This document shows, piece by piece, positions 1 through 5,463 of a stretch of DNA of 6,197 bases. A program made the translations under genes and the position numbers. Source of the stretch: an uncultured Oscillospiraceae bacterium (GTDB lineage Bacteria > Bacillota > Clostridia > Oscillospirales > Oscillospiraceae); NCBI GenBank assembly GCA_900758315.1, contig CAAERF010000206.1, positions 1 to 6,197 on the forward strand, in the 5' to 3' direction. The number at the start of each line of letters is the position of its first letter. Position 1 is the first letter of the stretch. Under the pieces are notes generated by a model. That model did no database searches and was not told the DNA's origin. It saw nothing but the letters and a program-made list of their open reading frames with translations.

Positions 1-53
1 ATGCCGCACAAATCGATATTTGTCATCTCGTTTCCTCGCTTTCGTGGATTTGT

Positions 54-202
54 TTTTGATAACAGAAATATGGGACCCGATCAGGGAGTTTGAGGAGAAA
101 AGGAAGAGGAGTGTAGAGGGGGAAAGATGAAGAACTCAGAGAAACGGAGGTTGAGAAGAAGAGGATGTACTGTGATCAGATCCCATATTTCTACTATCAA
201 AA
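54..202. repeat. 149-bp imperfect inverted repeat with purine-rich centre
   Basis: Arms 54-83 and 173-202 are reverse complements at 26 of 30 positions, including a 12-bp perfect block (AGAAATATGGGA) and an 8-bp outer block (TTTTGATA). The centre is strongly purine-biased on the plus strand: only 9 pyrimidines in 92-165. No gene is recognisable inside, and I see no clear target-site duplication. It could be a small non-autonomous element, a cruciform, or a long RNA hairpin ahead of the terminator at 212. Short open stretches run through 1-130 in several frames; none resembles a protein I know. Confidence 0.6.
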
Positions 203-211
203 GAAAAACAG

Positions 212-275
212 AGGGCCGCTCCCAAAGGTCAGGTGAGCGGCTGTAGGCTCCGAGTCTGGAGCGGCCCTTTGTTTC
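212..275. terminator. bidirectional rho-independent terminator with alternative pairing
   Basis: AGGGCCGCTCC (212-222) pairs perfectly with GGAGCGGCCCT (258-268). T-rich DNA follows on the plus strand (TTTGTTTC), and a longer T-rich run follows on the minus strand (complement of 199-211). The loop contains GAGCGGC (235-241), which can pair with 215-221 instead, so two structures compete. It probably insulates the XRE-side minus transcript from whatever lies left of the window. Confidence 0.6.
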
Positions 276-584
276 TTGATGCTTCTTAGTCGCCTGTATT
301 CGACACTACTTCCCCAGGCAGGGCGGCAACTTGAACTGTGCTGGCGCACATCATGGGACTCTCACCCCTCCGAGGATCTCTCCGAGCCGCGTAAGCAGAA
401 GTATCATTGTAGGCTGACGGGGTCATGGCGGGGACAGCTTGCCAAGGCTGCCTTGTCCTGAGTGGGTGTCGCTCTGCACCTTATTTGGCCGTCCTTCGAT
501 GCGGATCTGCTCCGCACAGGTGGTCTTCGCGCACTCGGTCTGACGCTCTCCCGATCAGCTAAGGTATTCAAGTTGCCGGATATG

Positions 585-605
585 ACCGCCTGGGGCGGTG
601 TTTTT
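585..605 (+). terminator. plus-strand terminator-like hairpin
   Basis: ACCGCC (585-590), loop TGG, GGCGGT (594-599), then G and five T. The stem is short but all GC-rich and the T-run is correctly placed for plus-strand transcripts. No coding gene is visible upstream on this strand, so it would end a noncoding RNA or be fortuitous. A second hairpin, TTCG-c-TGAGAT / ATCTCA-CGAA, follows at 611-637. Confidence 0.4.
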
Positions 606-674
606 CAAGGTTCGCTGAGATGTTTTGATCTCACGAAGATTGTAACTCTGCGCGTATTCTTCCAACAGAAACAG

Positions 675-708
675 AATGGAAAGTTTACCAACTCAAAATG
701 GAAAGTTT
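675..708. repeat. 12-bp direct repeat pair, 22-bp period
   Basis: AATGGAAAGTTT occurs at 675-686 and again at 697-708, so the copies are 22 bp apart, about two helical turns. The second copy directly abuts the stop codon of the XRE gene. Spaced copies like this can be regulator or recombinase binding sites, or the multiple terminal repeats found at some insertion-sequence ends. No transposase is visible next to them. Confidence 0.6.
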
Positions 709-996
709 TTAGAGGGATGCCTCCAATTCGGACAGCAGAGAGATGGCCATCCGCAGTCCGCGCTTCTGTTCCTCTGCAAAATCTCCTTTTCCCACCAAGA
801 GATAATCCAGAGAAATCTCAAAGAATGCTGCAAATTCTACGGCCAGTTCGACTGGGCCGGTTTGCTTTCCAGTTTCGATTTTTGCGATGTATGGAGTGCT
901 GACATTCATCTTCTCTGCCAACTGCTCCTGTGTGAGCCCACGCTTTTTTCGCAAGCTCCTGATCCTTGAACCATAGTCCTCTCTATTAAAGTACAT
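709..996 (-). CDS. XRE-family (Cro/C1-type) transcriptional regulator
   Basis: A 95-residue DNA-binding protein that is essentially a single HTH_3 domain. Residues 9-67 carry the classic pattern: RIRSLRKKRGLTQEQLAEKM, then the recognition helix around VSTPYIAKIETGK (32-44), and the closing ISLDYLLVGK (61-70). The last 25 residues form a likely charged helix. The ATG start has CGGAG 9 nt upstream. The family acts as dimeric repressors, often controlling phage, integrative elements or their own gene. A 9-bp inverted repeat lies 20 bp upstream of the start and may be its operator. A longer leader ORF on the same strand ends inside its first codons, which suggests translational coupling. The regulated target cannot be named from this window. 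Confidence 0.9.
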   Translation of the reverse strand: MYFNREDYGSRIRSLRKKRGLTQEQLAEKMNVSTPYIAKIETGKQTGPVELAVEFAAFFEISLDYLLVGKGDFAEEQKRGLRMAISLLSELEASL

Positions 997-1312
997 GGTG
1001 ATTTACTCCGTCTTCTGAAATTTGGATGCGAACCAAATTTCGGAGCGGTGGGTCGCGGCAATGGAGCGACCGGACATACCGGACGCTGAGCAGAGGCCGC
1101 CATTTTTCGACAAACAAAAAATGCACCCACCGTGCGGTGAGTGCATACGAAGAGAAATATTTGCCGAGCTTTAGCGGTATATAGTGAGTAAGGACAAATG
1201 GTGTCGAATAAAAAAGAACCGCAACCCCTTGGAGGATTGCGGTATGTAATGTTGCTCTTTTTTCCCTGACCCCCGGCGGGTGTTCATTGCTCCCTATACG
1301 ATTTCCTGCCAT
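986..1312 (-). CDS. candidate leader ORF through tandem terminators
   Basis: A 108-codon frame starts at an ATG preceded by an AAGGGGAG ribosome binding site and runs through both tandem terminators (1208-1242 and 1111-1145). It stops 11 nt inside the XRE gene, overlapping its ATG. The predicted protein has no domain I recognise and an odd composition, rich in His, Arg and aromatic residues, so it may be a regulatory leader and not a functional protein. Only the first part may normally be translated. From memory, the arrangement resembles leaders ahead of ribosomal-protection tetracycline genes, in which translation controls terminator formation; I could not verify this. It could also be a chance open frame. 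Confidence 0.3.
   Translation of the reverse strand: MAGNRIGSNEHPPGVREKRATLHTAILQGVAVLFYSTPFVLTHYIPLKLGKYFSSYALTARWVHFLFVEKWRPLLSVRYVRSLHCRDPPLRNLVRIQISEDGVNHHVL
1017..1041. promoter_or_regulatory. inverted repeat upstream of XRE gene, possible operator
   Basis: GAAATTTGG (1017-1025), a 7-nt spacer, then CCAAATTTC (1033-1041): a perfect 9-bp dyad. It lies 20 bp before the XRE start codon and just upstream of its CGGAG. Small XRE repressors commonly bind such dyads to control their own gene. It has no T-run, so it is unlikely to be a terminator. Confidence 0.5.
1111..1145 (-). terminator. minus-strand rho-independent terminator (second of pair)
   Basis: Read on the minus strand, TGCACTCACC-GCAC-GGTGGGTGCA forms a 10-bp stem with one wobble pair, followed by TTTTTTGTTTG. 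It is a textbook terminator lying between the start of the leader ORF and the XRE gene, so the XRE gene would need either read-through or its own promoter. Confidence 0.8.
1208..1242 (-). terminator. minus-strand rho-independent terminator (first of pair)
   Basis: Read on the minus strand, CCGCAATCCT pairs with AGGGGTTGCGG across a short loop (stem 1219-1242) and is followed by TTCTTTTTTATT. It is the first of two terminators within about 130 bp in the leader ORF. Confidence 0.75.
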
Positions 1313-1329
1313 ATTCTCCCCTTGCGGGG
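1313..1329 (-). promoter_or_regulatory. ribosome binding site in a GCAA-tetraloop hairpin
   Basis: On the minus strand CCCC-GCAA-GGGG (1329-1318) forms a small tetraloop hairpin whose 3' arm is the GGGG of the AAGGGGAG ribosome binding site, 5 nt before the leader ATG at 1312. If it folds, it would limit initiation on the leader ORF. A TATAAT on the minus strand at 1375-1380 could be the -10 of its promoter, but I see no good -35. Confidence 0.35.
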
Positions 1330-1440
1330 ATAACAGACAAAAAGTGCGTTTCCCCTCACCGTTTCGATGGGGGTATTATAATAGGGAATTTTTAGGGGTT
1401 TCTTAGAAATCGCTTAGGTTTTAGGCAGTTTTGCTGAAAT

Positions 1441-1605
1441 TTGAAGATTATCCGCTTTTTGTATTATTATATATTCATATTGGCTAAAAAGCACAAGCCA
1501 AAACTGTGCATTATATATGTGCAATTAGTCTGACAAGACTTTCTATATCTTATTTTTCTATTCTACCAAGGGTACACTAAACTTGTCAACATATTTCTTG
1601 TGGTC
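1441..1605 (+). promoter_or_regulatory. AT-rich promoter region with nested repeats
   Basis: This stretch upstream of the plus-strand helix-turn-helix gene is markedly AT-rich. A possible promoter is TTGAAG (1441-1446), 18 nt, TATTAT (1465-1470). After it come the dyad TTGGCT/AGCCAA (1480-1485, 1496-1501), a dyad GCACA/TGTGC (1491-1495, 1505-1509) and a direct repeat of TGTGCA (1505-1510, 1518-1523). These could be operator sites. The rest of 1330-1440 shows no gene. Confidence 0.35.
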
Positions 1606-1618
1606 GGAGGGTTGGCAA

Positions 1619-1849
1619 GTGGAATATGGAACGATTCGGATTAAGCTGGACGAGCTGTTGAAGGCATCTGGTCTTAGCAAGAACATGCTGAGCCATCGAG
1701 CTGAGATGCAGCGGACCCAGATCAACAATTATTGTAAAAACCAAATTACTCGTTTAGATATAGATGTCCTCGCAAGGCTTTGTACGGTGTTGAATTGTGG
1801 GATCGGCGATCTATTAGAATTTATACCACCAGAAAAGATAGAAAAATGA
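1619..1849 (+). CDS. small Cro/C1-type helix-turn-helix regulator
   Basis: A 76-residue protein consisting of one compact helix-turn-helix domain of the short HTH_26/YozG-like kind. Residues 7-66 run through IKLDELLKASGLSKNMLSHRAEM, the recognition helix region RTQINNYCKNQ (32-42), and the closing helices with DVLARLCTVLNCGIGDLLEF (49-68). I chose the GTG at 1619 because GGAGG sits 8 nt upstream; a TTG at 1583 would add 12 residues but has no ribosome binding site. The family binds DNA as small regulators, often in mobile elements or toxin-antitoxin-like loci; no partner is visible here. It converges on the metal ATPase gene and shares its terminator. Its target is unknown. Confidence 0.85.
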   Translation: MEYGTIRIKLDELLKASGLSKNMLSHRAEMQRTQINNYCKNQITRLDIDVLARLCTVLNCGIGDLLEFIPPEKIEK

Positions 1850-1892
1850 GGCTCGCAGGAGGAATTTCCTTTTTTCCCCCCCTGCGAGTCTC
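1848..1892. terminator. bidirectional terminator between convergent genes
   Basis: GAGGCTCGCAGG (1848-1859) pairs with CCTGCGAGTCTC (1881-1892) with one wobble pair. On the minus strand the stem is followed by ATTTTTCTATCTTTTC, a good T-rich tail that ends the ATPase transcript; on the plus strand the tail is weaker (ATTATGTATTTATTTC). It overlaps the stop codon of the helix-turn-helix gene. Confidence 0.8.
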
Positions 1893-1927
1893 ATTATGTA
1901 TTTATTTCTTCAAAAGAGTTCTGCACT

Positions 1928-4012
1928 CTACATTTTCAGAAGTGCCAGTCGGCTCATGCTCCGCAGACTGACACCCAGAGTGGAGAGGTTGTGCAGCGTG
2001 GCGGAGGTGGCAGGCGGCAGGACTCCGGCCACACCGAGGGCGATCAGGGTGCCGTTGAAGCCGATGACAAAGCGGTAGTTGGCGTGGATGCGCGCCATCA
2101 GCGCCATGGCGATCCGGCGCAGCTCTACAAGCTCCCAGAGGCTGTCGGCGGCAATGGTGATGTCTGCAATCTCCCGGGCGATGGCGGCGCCGTCGCTGAT
2201 GGCAATGCCTGCATCCGCCTCGGACAAGGCCGGTGAGTCGTTGATGCCGTCGCCCACCATCAGGACGGTATGCCCCTCCCGGCGGAGCCGTGCAACATAC
2301 TCCGCCTTGTCCGCCGGAAGGACTCCGGCGCGGAAGTCATCCACTCCCACCTGGGCGGCGATGGCTGCGGCGGTGCGGTAACTATCGCCGGTGAGCATGA
2401 CGGTACTGGTGACTCCCAGAGCACGGAGGGTGGACAGGACTTCCTTCGCCTCCTCCCGCAGCGGGTCGGAGATGCAGATCACAGCGGCCAGCTGTCCCCC
2501 CACCGCCAGATACAGGTGGGAATACTCCGGCGGCAGCGCGTCAAAGCGTTCCTGTTCGCCCTCTGGAATGACGCAGCCCTCATCCTCAAAGACAAAGTGG
2601 GCGCTTCCGATGAGAACCTGTTCCTCATCGACGGTGCTGGCGATGCCGTGAGCCACCAGATACTCCACCTTGGAGTGGTACTCCTCGTGGCGCAGGCCCC
2701 GGCGCTTGGCCTCCTCCACCACGGCGTTGGCCATGGAATGGGGGAAGTGCTCCTCCAGGCAGGCGGCCAGCCGCAGCATTTCGGCTTCCTCTTTGCCGCC
2801 GAAGGACACCACCTGAGCCACCCGGGGGCAGGCGTGGGTCAGGGTGCCGGTCTTGTCGAAAACGATGGTGTCGGCGGCAGCCACCGCTTCCAGGAACTTG
2901 CCGCCCTTGACGGTGATATGGGCCCGTCCCGCCTCCCGCATGGCGGAGAGGACGGCCAGAGGCATGGCCAGTTTCAGTGCGCAGGAGAAGTCCACCATCA
3001 GCACCGACAAAGCCCGTGCCACATTCCGGGTGAGGACGAAGCTCAGCAGACTCCCTACAAAGGTATAGGGCACCAGCTTGTCCGCCAGATTGGCAGCCTT
3101 GCTCTCAGCCTCCGACTTCATCTGCTCCGACTGCTCGATCATGTGAACGATTTGGTCATAGCGGCTCTGACCGGAGGCCTGCTTCACCTCCAGCACACAC
3201 TCGCCCTCCTCCACCACGGTGCCGGCATAGACTGCGCCTCCGGGGCGCTTGGGTACCGGGATGGATTCGCCGGTGAGGGACGCCTGATTGACAGTGACCT
3301 CCCCCTCCAGCACCAGACCATCCACGGGGATGATGCCGCCGGCGCGGACGACTACTGCATCCCCCGGCTGGATCTGGGACACAGGAACCAGCACTTCGCC
3401 TTGGGCTGTGCGCAACCAGACCCGGTCCACATTCAGCGACATGCACCGGGCCAGATCCGCCACTGATTTCTTCCTTGTCCACTCCTCCAGCAGCTCGCCC
3501 ACCTCCAGCAGAAACATGACCATTCCGGCGGTTCCGAAGTCCCTTCTGCAGGCAGAAATGGAAATAGACAGGGCATCCAGCAGCTCCACCTTGATGCGGC
3601 GGCGCAGCAGGCAGCGCAGTCCTCTCCGCACAAAGGGGATCATGTGCCAGAGAATGCGGGCAATCCGCAATGGAGACGGGAGAAACAGGGTGCAGGCGGC
3701 CTTGCACACCACCTTTGCCACCAGCTTCTCCTCAAATTCCCGGTTCAGCGCCCGGCTGCTGTGGGCGGGCAGCGCGGTGGTCTGCTCCGCCTCCCGCCAA
3801 GAAAAATGCCGAATTTCGTTCAGCACGGCTTGGCGAGTCCCGTCGTAGTACAGGATGACGCAGCAGGTGCGCTCGTGGACGGTGACCTGCCGGCACCAGG
3901 ACTTTCCCTGAATCCATGCCTCCAGCAGATCCGCCTGAGCGAGTGTCATCTGTTTTTGCCGCAGCCGGAACCGGATGCGCCCCCGGCTTTCGTGCAATAT
4001 GGTTGCGTTCAT
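1928..4012 (-). CDS. P1B-type heavy-metal transporting ATPase, CtpC-like
   Basis: A 694-residue membrane pump that would couple ATP hydrolysis to metal movement across the cytoplasmic membrane. Hallmarks, numbered from the chosen ATG, are the actuator-loop TGES (248-251), phosphorylation motif DKTGTLT with Asp386, the EHFPHS form of the P1B His-Pro motif (421-426), TGDS (541-544) and GDGINDSPAL (587-596). The N-terminus looks like an HMA-type fold but lacks CxxC. The expected CPx motif is replaced by SCALKLAMP (343-351). The last membrane helix has HNLSTLGVS. ATG at 4012 is preferred over GTG at 4027 because AAGGAGG lies 5 nt upstream. It is last in the minus operon, behind a DUF6110 gene and a strong hairpin. 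The general P1B call is firm; the metal is not. CtpC-type relatives are tied to manganese or zinc, while the local DtxR-type regulator suggests iron or manganese. Confidence 0.93.
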   Translation of the reverse strand: MNATILHESRGRIRFRLRQKQMTLAQADLLEAWIQGKSWCRQVTVHERTCCVILYYDGTRQAVLNEIRHFSWREAEQTTALPAHSSRALNREFEEKLVAKVVCKAACTLFLPSPLRIARILWHMIPFVRRGLRCLLRRRIKVELLDALSISISACRRDFGTAGMVMFLLEVGELLEEWTRKKSVADLARCMSLNVDRVWLRTAQGEVLVPVSQIQPGDAVVVRAGGIIPVDGLVLEGEVTVNQASLTGESIPVPKRPGGAVYAGTVVEEGECVLEVKQASGQSRYDQIVHMIEQSEQMKSEAESKAANLADKLVPYTFVGSLLSFVLTRNVARALSVLMVDFSCALKLAMPLAVLSAMREAGRAHITVKGGKFLEAVAAADTIVFDKTGTLTHACPRVAQVVSFGGKEEAEMLRLAACLEEHFPHSMANAVVEEAKRRGLRHEEYHSKVEYLVAHGIASTVDEEQVLIGSAHFVFEDEGCVIPEGEQERFDALPPEYSHLYLAVGGQLAAVICISDPLREEAKEVLSTLRALGVTSTVMLTGDSYRTAAAIAAQVGVDDFRAGVLPADKAEYVARLRREGHTVLMVGDGINDSPALSEADAGIAISDGAAIAREIADITIAADSLWELVELRRIAMALMARIHANYRFVIGFNGTLIALGVAGVLPPATSATLHNLSTLGVSLRSMSRLALLKM

Positions 4013-4031
4013 AGGTTCCTCCTTCACGAAA

Positions 4032-4057
4032 AGAGGGAGCCGCTGGCGGCTCCCTCT
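4032..4057 (-). terminator. intercistronic hairpin, attenuating terminator candidate
   Basis: AGAGGGAGCCGC (4032-4043) and GCGGCTCCCTCT (4046-4057) are a perfect 12-bp dyad, 7 nt beyond the DUF6110 stop codon. On the minus strand a short TTTT follows, then the ATPase ribosome binding site. The short T-run suggests partial termination or an RNA stability element, giving less ATPase than DUF6110 protein. Confidence 0.6.
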
Positions 4058-4064
4058 GGGTCAA

Positions 4065-4337
4065 TCAGGCTTCTTCGCTCTCCAGATTGGCAGCGGCGGC
4101 TTCCTCCGCTTCCTTCGCAGCCCGGTCCTCATTCAGCTCCTTGGCGGAGGCCAGAATGTCCGCGGCGTTTTCCTGCACCGTGGTCACAGTCCCCATGACC
4201 GAGTCCTTCATCCGCAGGCCGGCGGCCGTGACATGGACATAGGCTTTCTTGGCGTCCTTGCTGGACAGCAGCTTGATGCCAAAAGAACCAAACAACGCAC
4301 CACCCGCAAAGCAGGCAAGTTTCGTATAAACGCTCAT
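4065..4337 (-). CDS. DUF6110 family small membrane-associated protein
   Basis: A 90-residue protein matching, by recognition, the DUF6110 family that often accompanies metal P-type ATPases in Clostridia. It starts with a glycine-rich hydrophobic segment (residues 6-24, FAGGALFGSFGIKLL), which may be a membrane helix. Then comes the conserved-looking SKDAKKAYVHVTAAGLRMKD (26-45), and it ends in a long charged, Glu/Ala-rich helix (55-90). The ATG has AAGGAAGGA with 5 nt spacing. It sits 18 nt after the 26-codon ORF and 52 nt before the ATPase start, in the same direction, so the three are probably one transcript. Its biochemical role is unknown; an accessory or regulatory subunit of the ATPase is an inference from position only. 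Confidence 0.82.
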   Translation of the reverse strand: MSVYTKLACFAGGALFGSFGIKLLSSKDAKKAYVHVTAAGLRMKDSVMGTVTTVQENAADILASAKELNEDRAAKEAEEAAAANLESEEA

Positions 4338-4355
4338 TGTGATCCTTCCTTTCCC

Positions 4356-4436
4356 TTATTTCCGTTTGTAGCCGGTGACCATGACCATAATCATGCAGAT
4401 CACAGCGCCCCACGCCCAAAAACGATGCTGTTTCAT
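4356..4436 (-). CDS. 26-residue single-span membrane peptide
   Basis: A short gene encoding 26 residues: a basic start (MKQHR), a hydrophobic span WAWGAVICMIMVMVTG (residues 7-22) and a basic end (YKRK). The ATG is preceded by AAGGAG with 8 nt spacing, and the stop lies 18 nt before the DUF6110 start, which holds only that gene's ribosome binding site. These points support real translation. It resembles small hydrophobic peptides I associate with metal-ATPase loci of Clostridia, though I cannot name a family with certainty. A P-type ATPase accessory peptide, comparable in principle to KdpF-type small subunits, is a reasonable inference. Many gene callers would miss it for its size. Confidence 0.72.
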   Translation of the reverse strand: MKQHRFWAWGAVICMIMVMVTGYKRK

Positions 4437-4473
4437 CGCTGTCACTCCTTTGAATGCTTTGGAATGTCTGATT

Positions 4474-4503
4474 ATTGTAGCAGAAAAGGTGGGTATTTGT
4501 CGC
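4474..4503 (-). promoter_or_regulatory. promoter candidate for the peptide-DUF6110-ATPase operon
   Basis: On the minus strand TACAAT (4479-4474) is a 5/6 match to the -10. GCGACA (4503-4498) lies 18 nt upstream, a 4/6 match to the -35. A better TTGACA (4509-4504) overlaps the araC-type stop codon but is 24 nt from the -10, too far for direct use. The weak -35 would suit activation by the adjacent AraC-type protein. Confidence 0.45.
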
Positions 4504-4505
4504 TG

Positions 4506-5420
4506 TCAAAACGGACGCAGAGTTGCGGTTTCCGACATTTTTCTGTACTGGCCGGGGGTCATGCCATACTCCCGCTTGAACGCTGCGTTGAACTGGCTCA
4601 TACCCTCATACCCTACAGCCTGTGCAATTTGCTGAATGGGCATCCGGGTGGTGCAGATCAGCTCCTGTGCCCGACGGAGGCGCTGTTGAACCAAAAAGCT
4701 GTGAATCGGCATGCCATAGGCGCGGCGGAAACCTTCTTTCAAGAAGGTCGGGGAAAGGGAAAACTGTTTGCAGAGGAACGCAATGGTGAGCTTATCAGAC
4801 AGATGCGTCTGGATGTATACCTTGACTTCCAACAGACTGTGGGATACTGGGCAGCCTGAGCCGGAGAAAGATTCGTCCGATTCAGATACCTCGGTGCAGA
4901 GTAGATACAGCAGTTCCACCGACTTGAAAACACAGTAGCGTTCCTGCTCCTGCTCAGACAGATAGCGAACCGTTTCAAAAAATGACTGCGTCCAAGGTGT
5001 GCCGCACAGGGCCATGCAGCCGTTCCTCGCCGTCATCTTCTCCTTGACGATCCTGGTGTCCAACCTCAACCCCAGGGTGGAGCAGACCGTCACAAGGCTT
5101 TCTTTTGCGGCTTTGGCGTCTACGGCAATCAAAACGCCGCCCAGGTTTCCGCTACACTGACACGAGCGGAGAGCGGAGCTGTCGGAGAGGAGGAAGATGG
5201 CCGGAGCCTCCACCGTGTAGGAAGTACCCTGCAACGCTCGGACAGTAAGGCGGCCGGTCAGGCAGAACAGCACTTCAAACTGGAGCGGTGCGCCGCACAC
5301 TGGGATAGGTCGCAGAGGTTCCTGCTCCGGCAAGGAAAAGCGGCAGATCTCCACCCCCGGCATACCGTGGCCCCAACGGCCCGTGCCGGAGCCCTGGCTC
5401 AATAAATATTCCTTCAGCAT
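4506..5420 (-). CDS. AraC-family transcriptional regulator, cysteine-rich
   Basis: A 304-residue regulator. The C-terminal third is a clear AraC double helix-turn-helix: first motif around KLTIAFLCKQFSLSPTFLKEGF (210-231), second around MPIQQIAQAVGYEGMSQFNAAF (260-281), then the signature end KREYGMTPGQYRK (282-294). The N-terminal 180 residues are the presumed sensing region, with no family I can name. It has 13 cysteines, including Cys87 and Cys89, which may suit metal or redox sensing. The ribosome binding site before ATG 5420 is poor; an in-frame TTG six codons later has AAGGA upstream and is an alternative. It lies directly upstream of the metal operon on the same strand, so it is probably the local activator of the ATPase genes. 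Confidence 0.9.
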   Translation of the reverse strand: MLKEYLLSQGSGTGRWGHGMPGVEICRFSLPEQEPLRPIPVCGAPLQFEVLFCLTGRLTVRALQGTSYTVEAPAIFLLSDSSALRSCQCSGNLGGVLIAVDAKAAKESLVTVCSTLGLRLDTRIVKEKMTARNGCMALCGTPWTQSFFETVRYLSEQEQERYCVFKSVELLYLLCTEVSESDESFSGSGCPVSHSLLEVKVYIQTHLSDKLTIAFLCKQFSLSPTFLKEGFRRAYGMPIHSFLVQQRLRRAQELICTTRMPIQQIAQAVGYEGMSQFNAAFKREYGMTPGQYRKMSETATLRPF

Positions 5421-5463
5421 GATTTCTCACGACCTGTTTCTCTGAGTTCGAAATTGGTTTTAC

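Larger units (their letters stand above)
276..708. other. gene-poor stretch, possible structured RNA or element remnant
   Basis: Open frames here have no recognisable domain and no good ribosome binding site. What can be seen is a set of small hairpins: TGTGC-TGGC-GCACA near 338-351, a terminator-like hairpin at 585-605, a bulged hairpin at 611-637, and a 7-bp direct repeat CTCCGAG near 378-396. A 12-bp repeat pair lies at 675-708. This fits untranslated or decayed mobile-element DNA. No tRNA, rRNA or known riboswitch could be recognised. Confidence 0.35.

Noticed and set aside
1..93. 30-codon frame from the first base of the window
   Set aside because: No ribosome binding site can be seen, the residues match nothing known, and it runs into the inverted repeat; it could be a gene tail but cannot be supported.
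541..556. Similarity of GACGCTCTCCCGATC to a sequencing-adapter end
   Set aside because: The match is short and imperfect, and the flanking sequence does not continue as adapter, so chance is more likely than contamination.
462..902. 146-codon plus-strand open frame
   Set aside because: It overlaps the XRE gene antisense, runs through the terminator hairpin at 585-605, and has no recognisable domain.
2270..3466. 398-codon plus-strand open frame
   Set aside because: It is fully antisense to the ATPase gene, whose motifs and ribosome binding site are unambiguous. Long antisense frames are common in GC-rich genes and this one has a repetitive Gly/His/Gln composition.
4504..4509. TTGACA overlapping the AraC-type stop codon as -35
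   Set aside because: It is 24 nt from the TACAAT -10, too far for ordinary sigma-70-type promoters, and no good -10 lies 16-18 nt away.
3975..4859. 294-codon plus-strand open frame
   Set aside because: It crosses antisense over parts of four minus-strand genes and the hairpin, with no domain and no ribosome binding site I can support.
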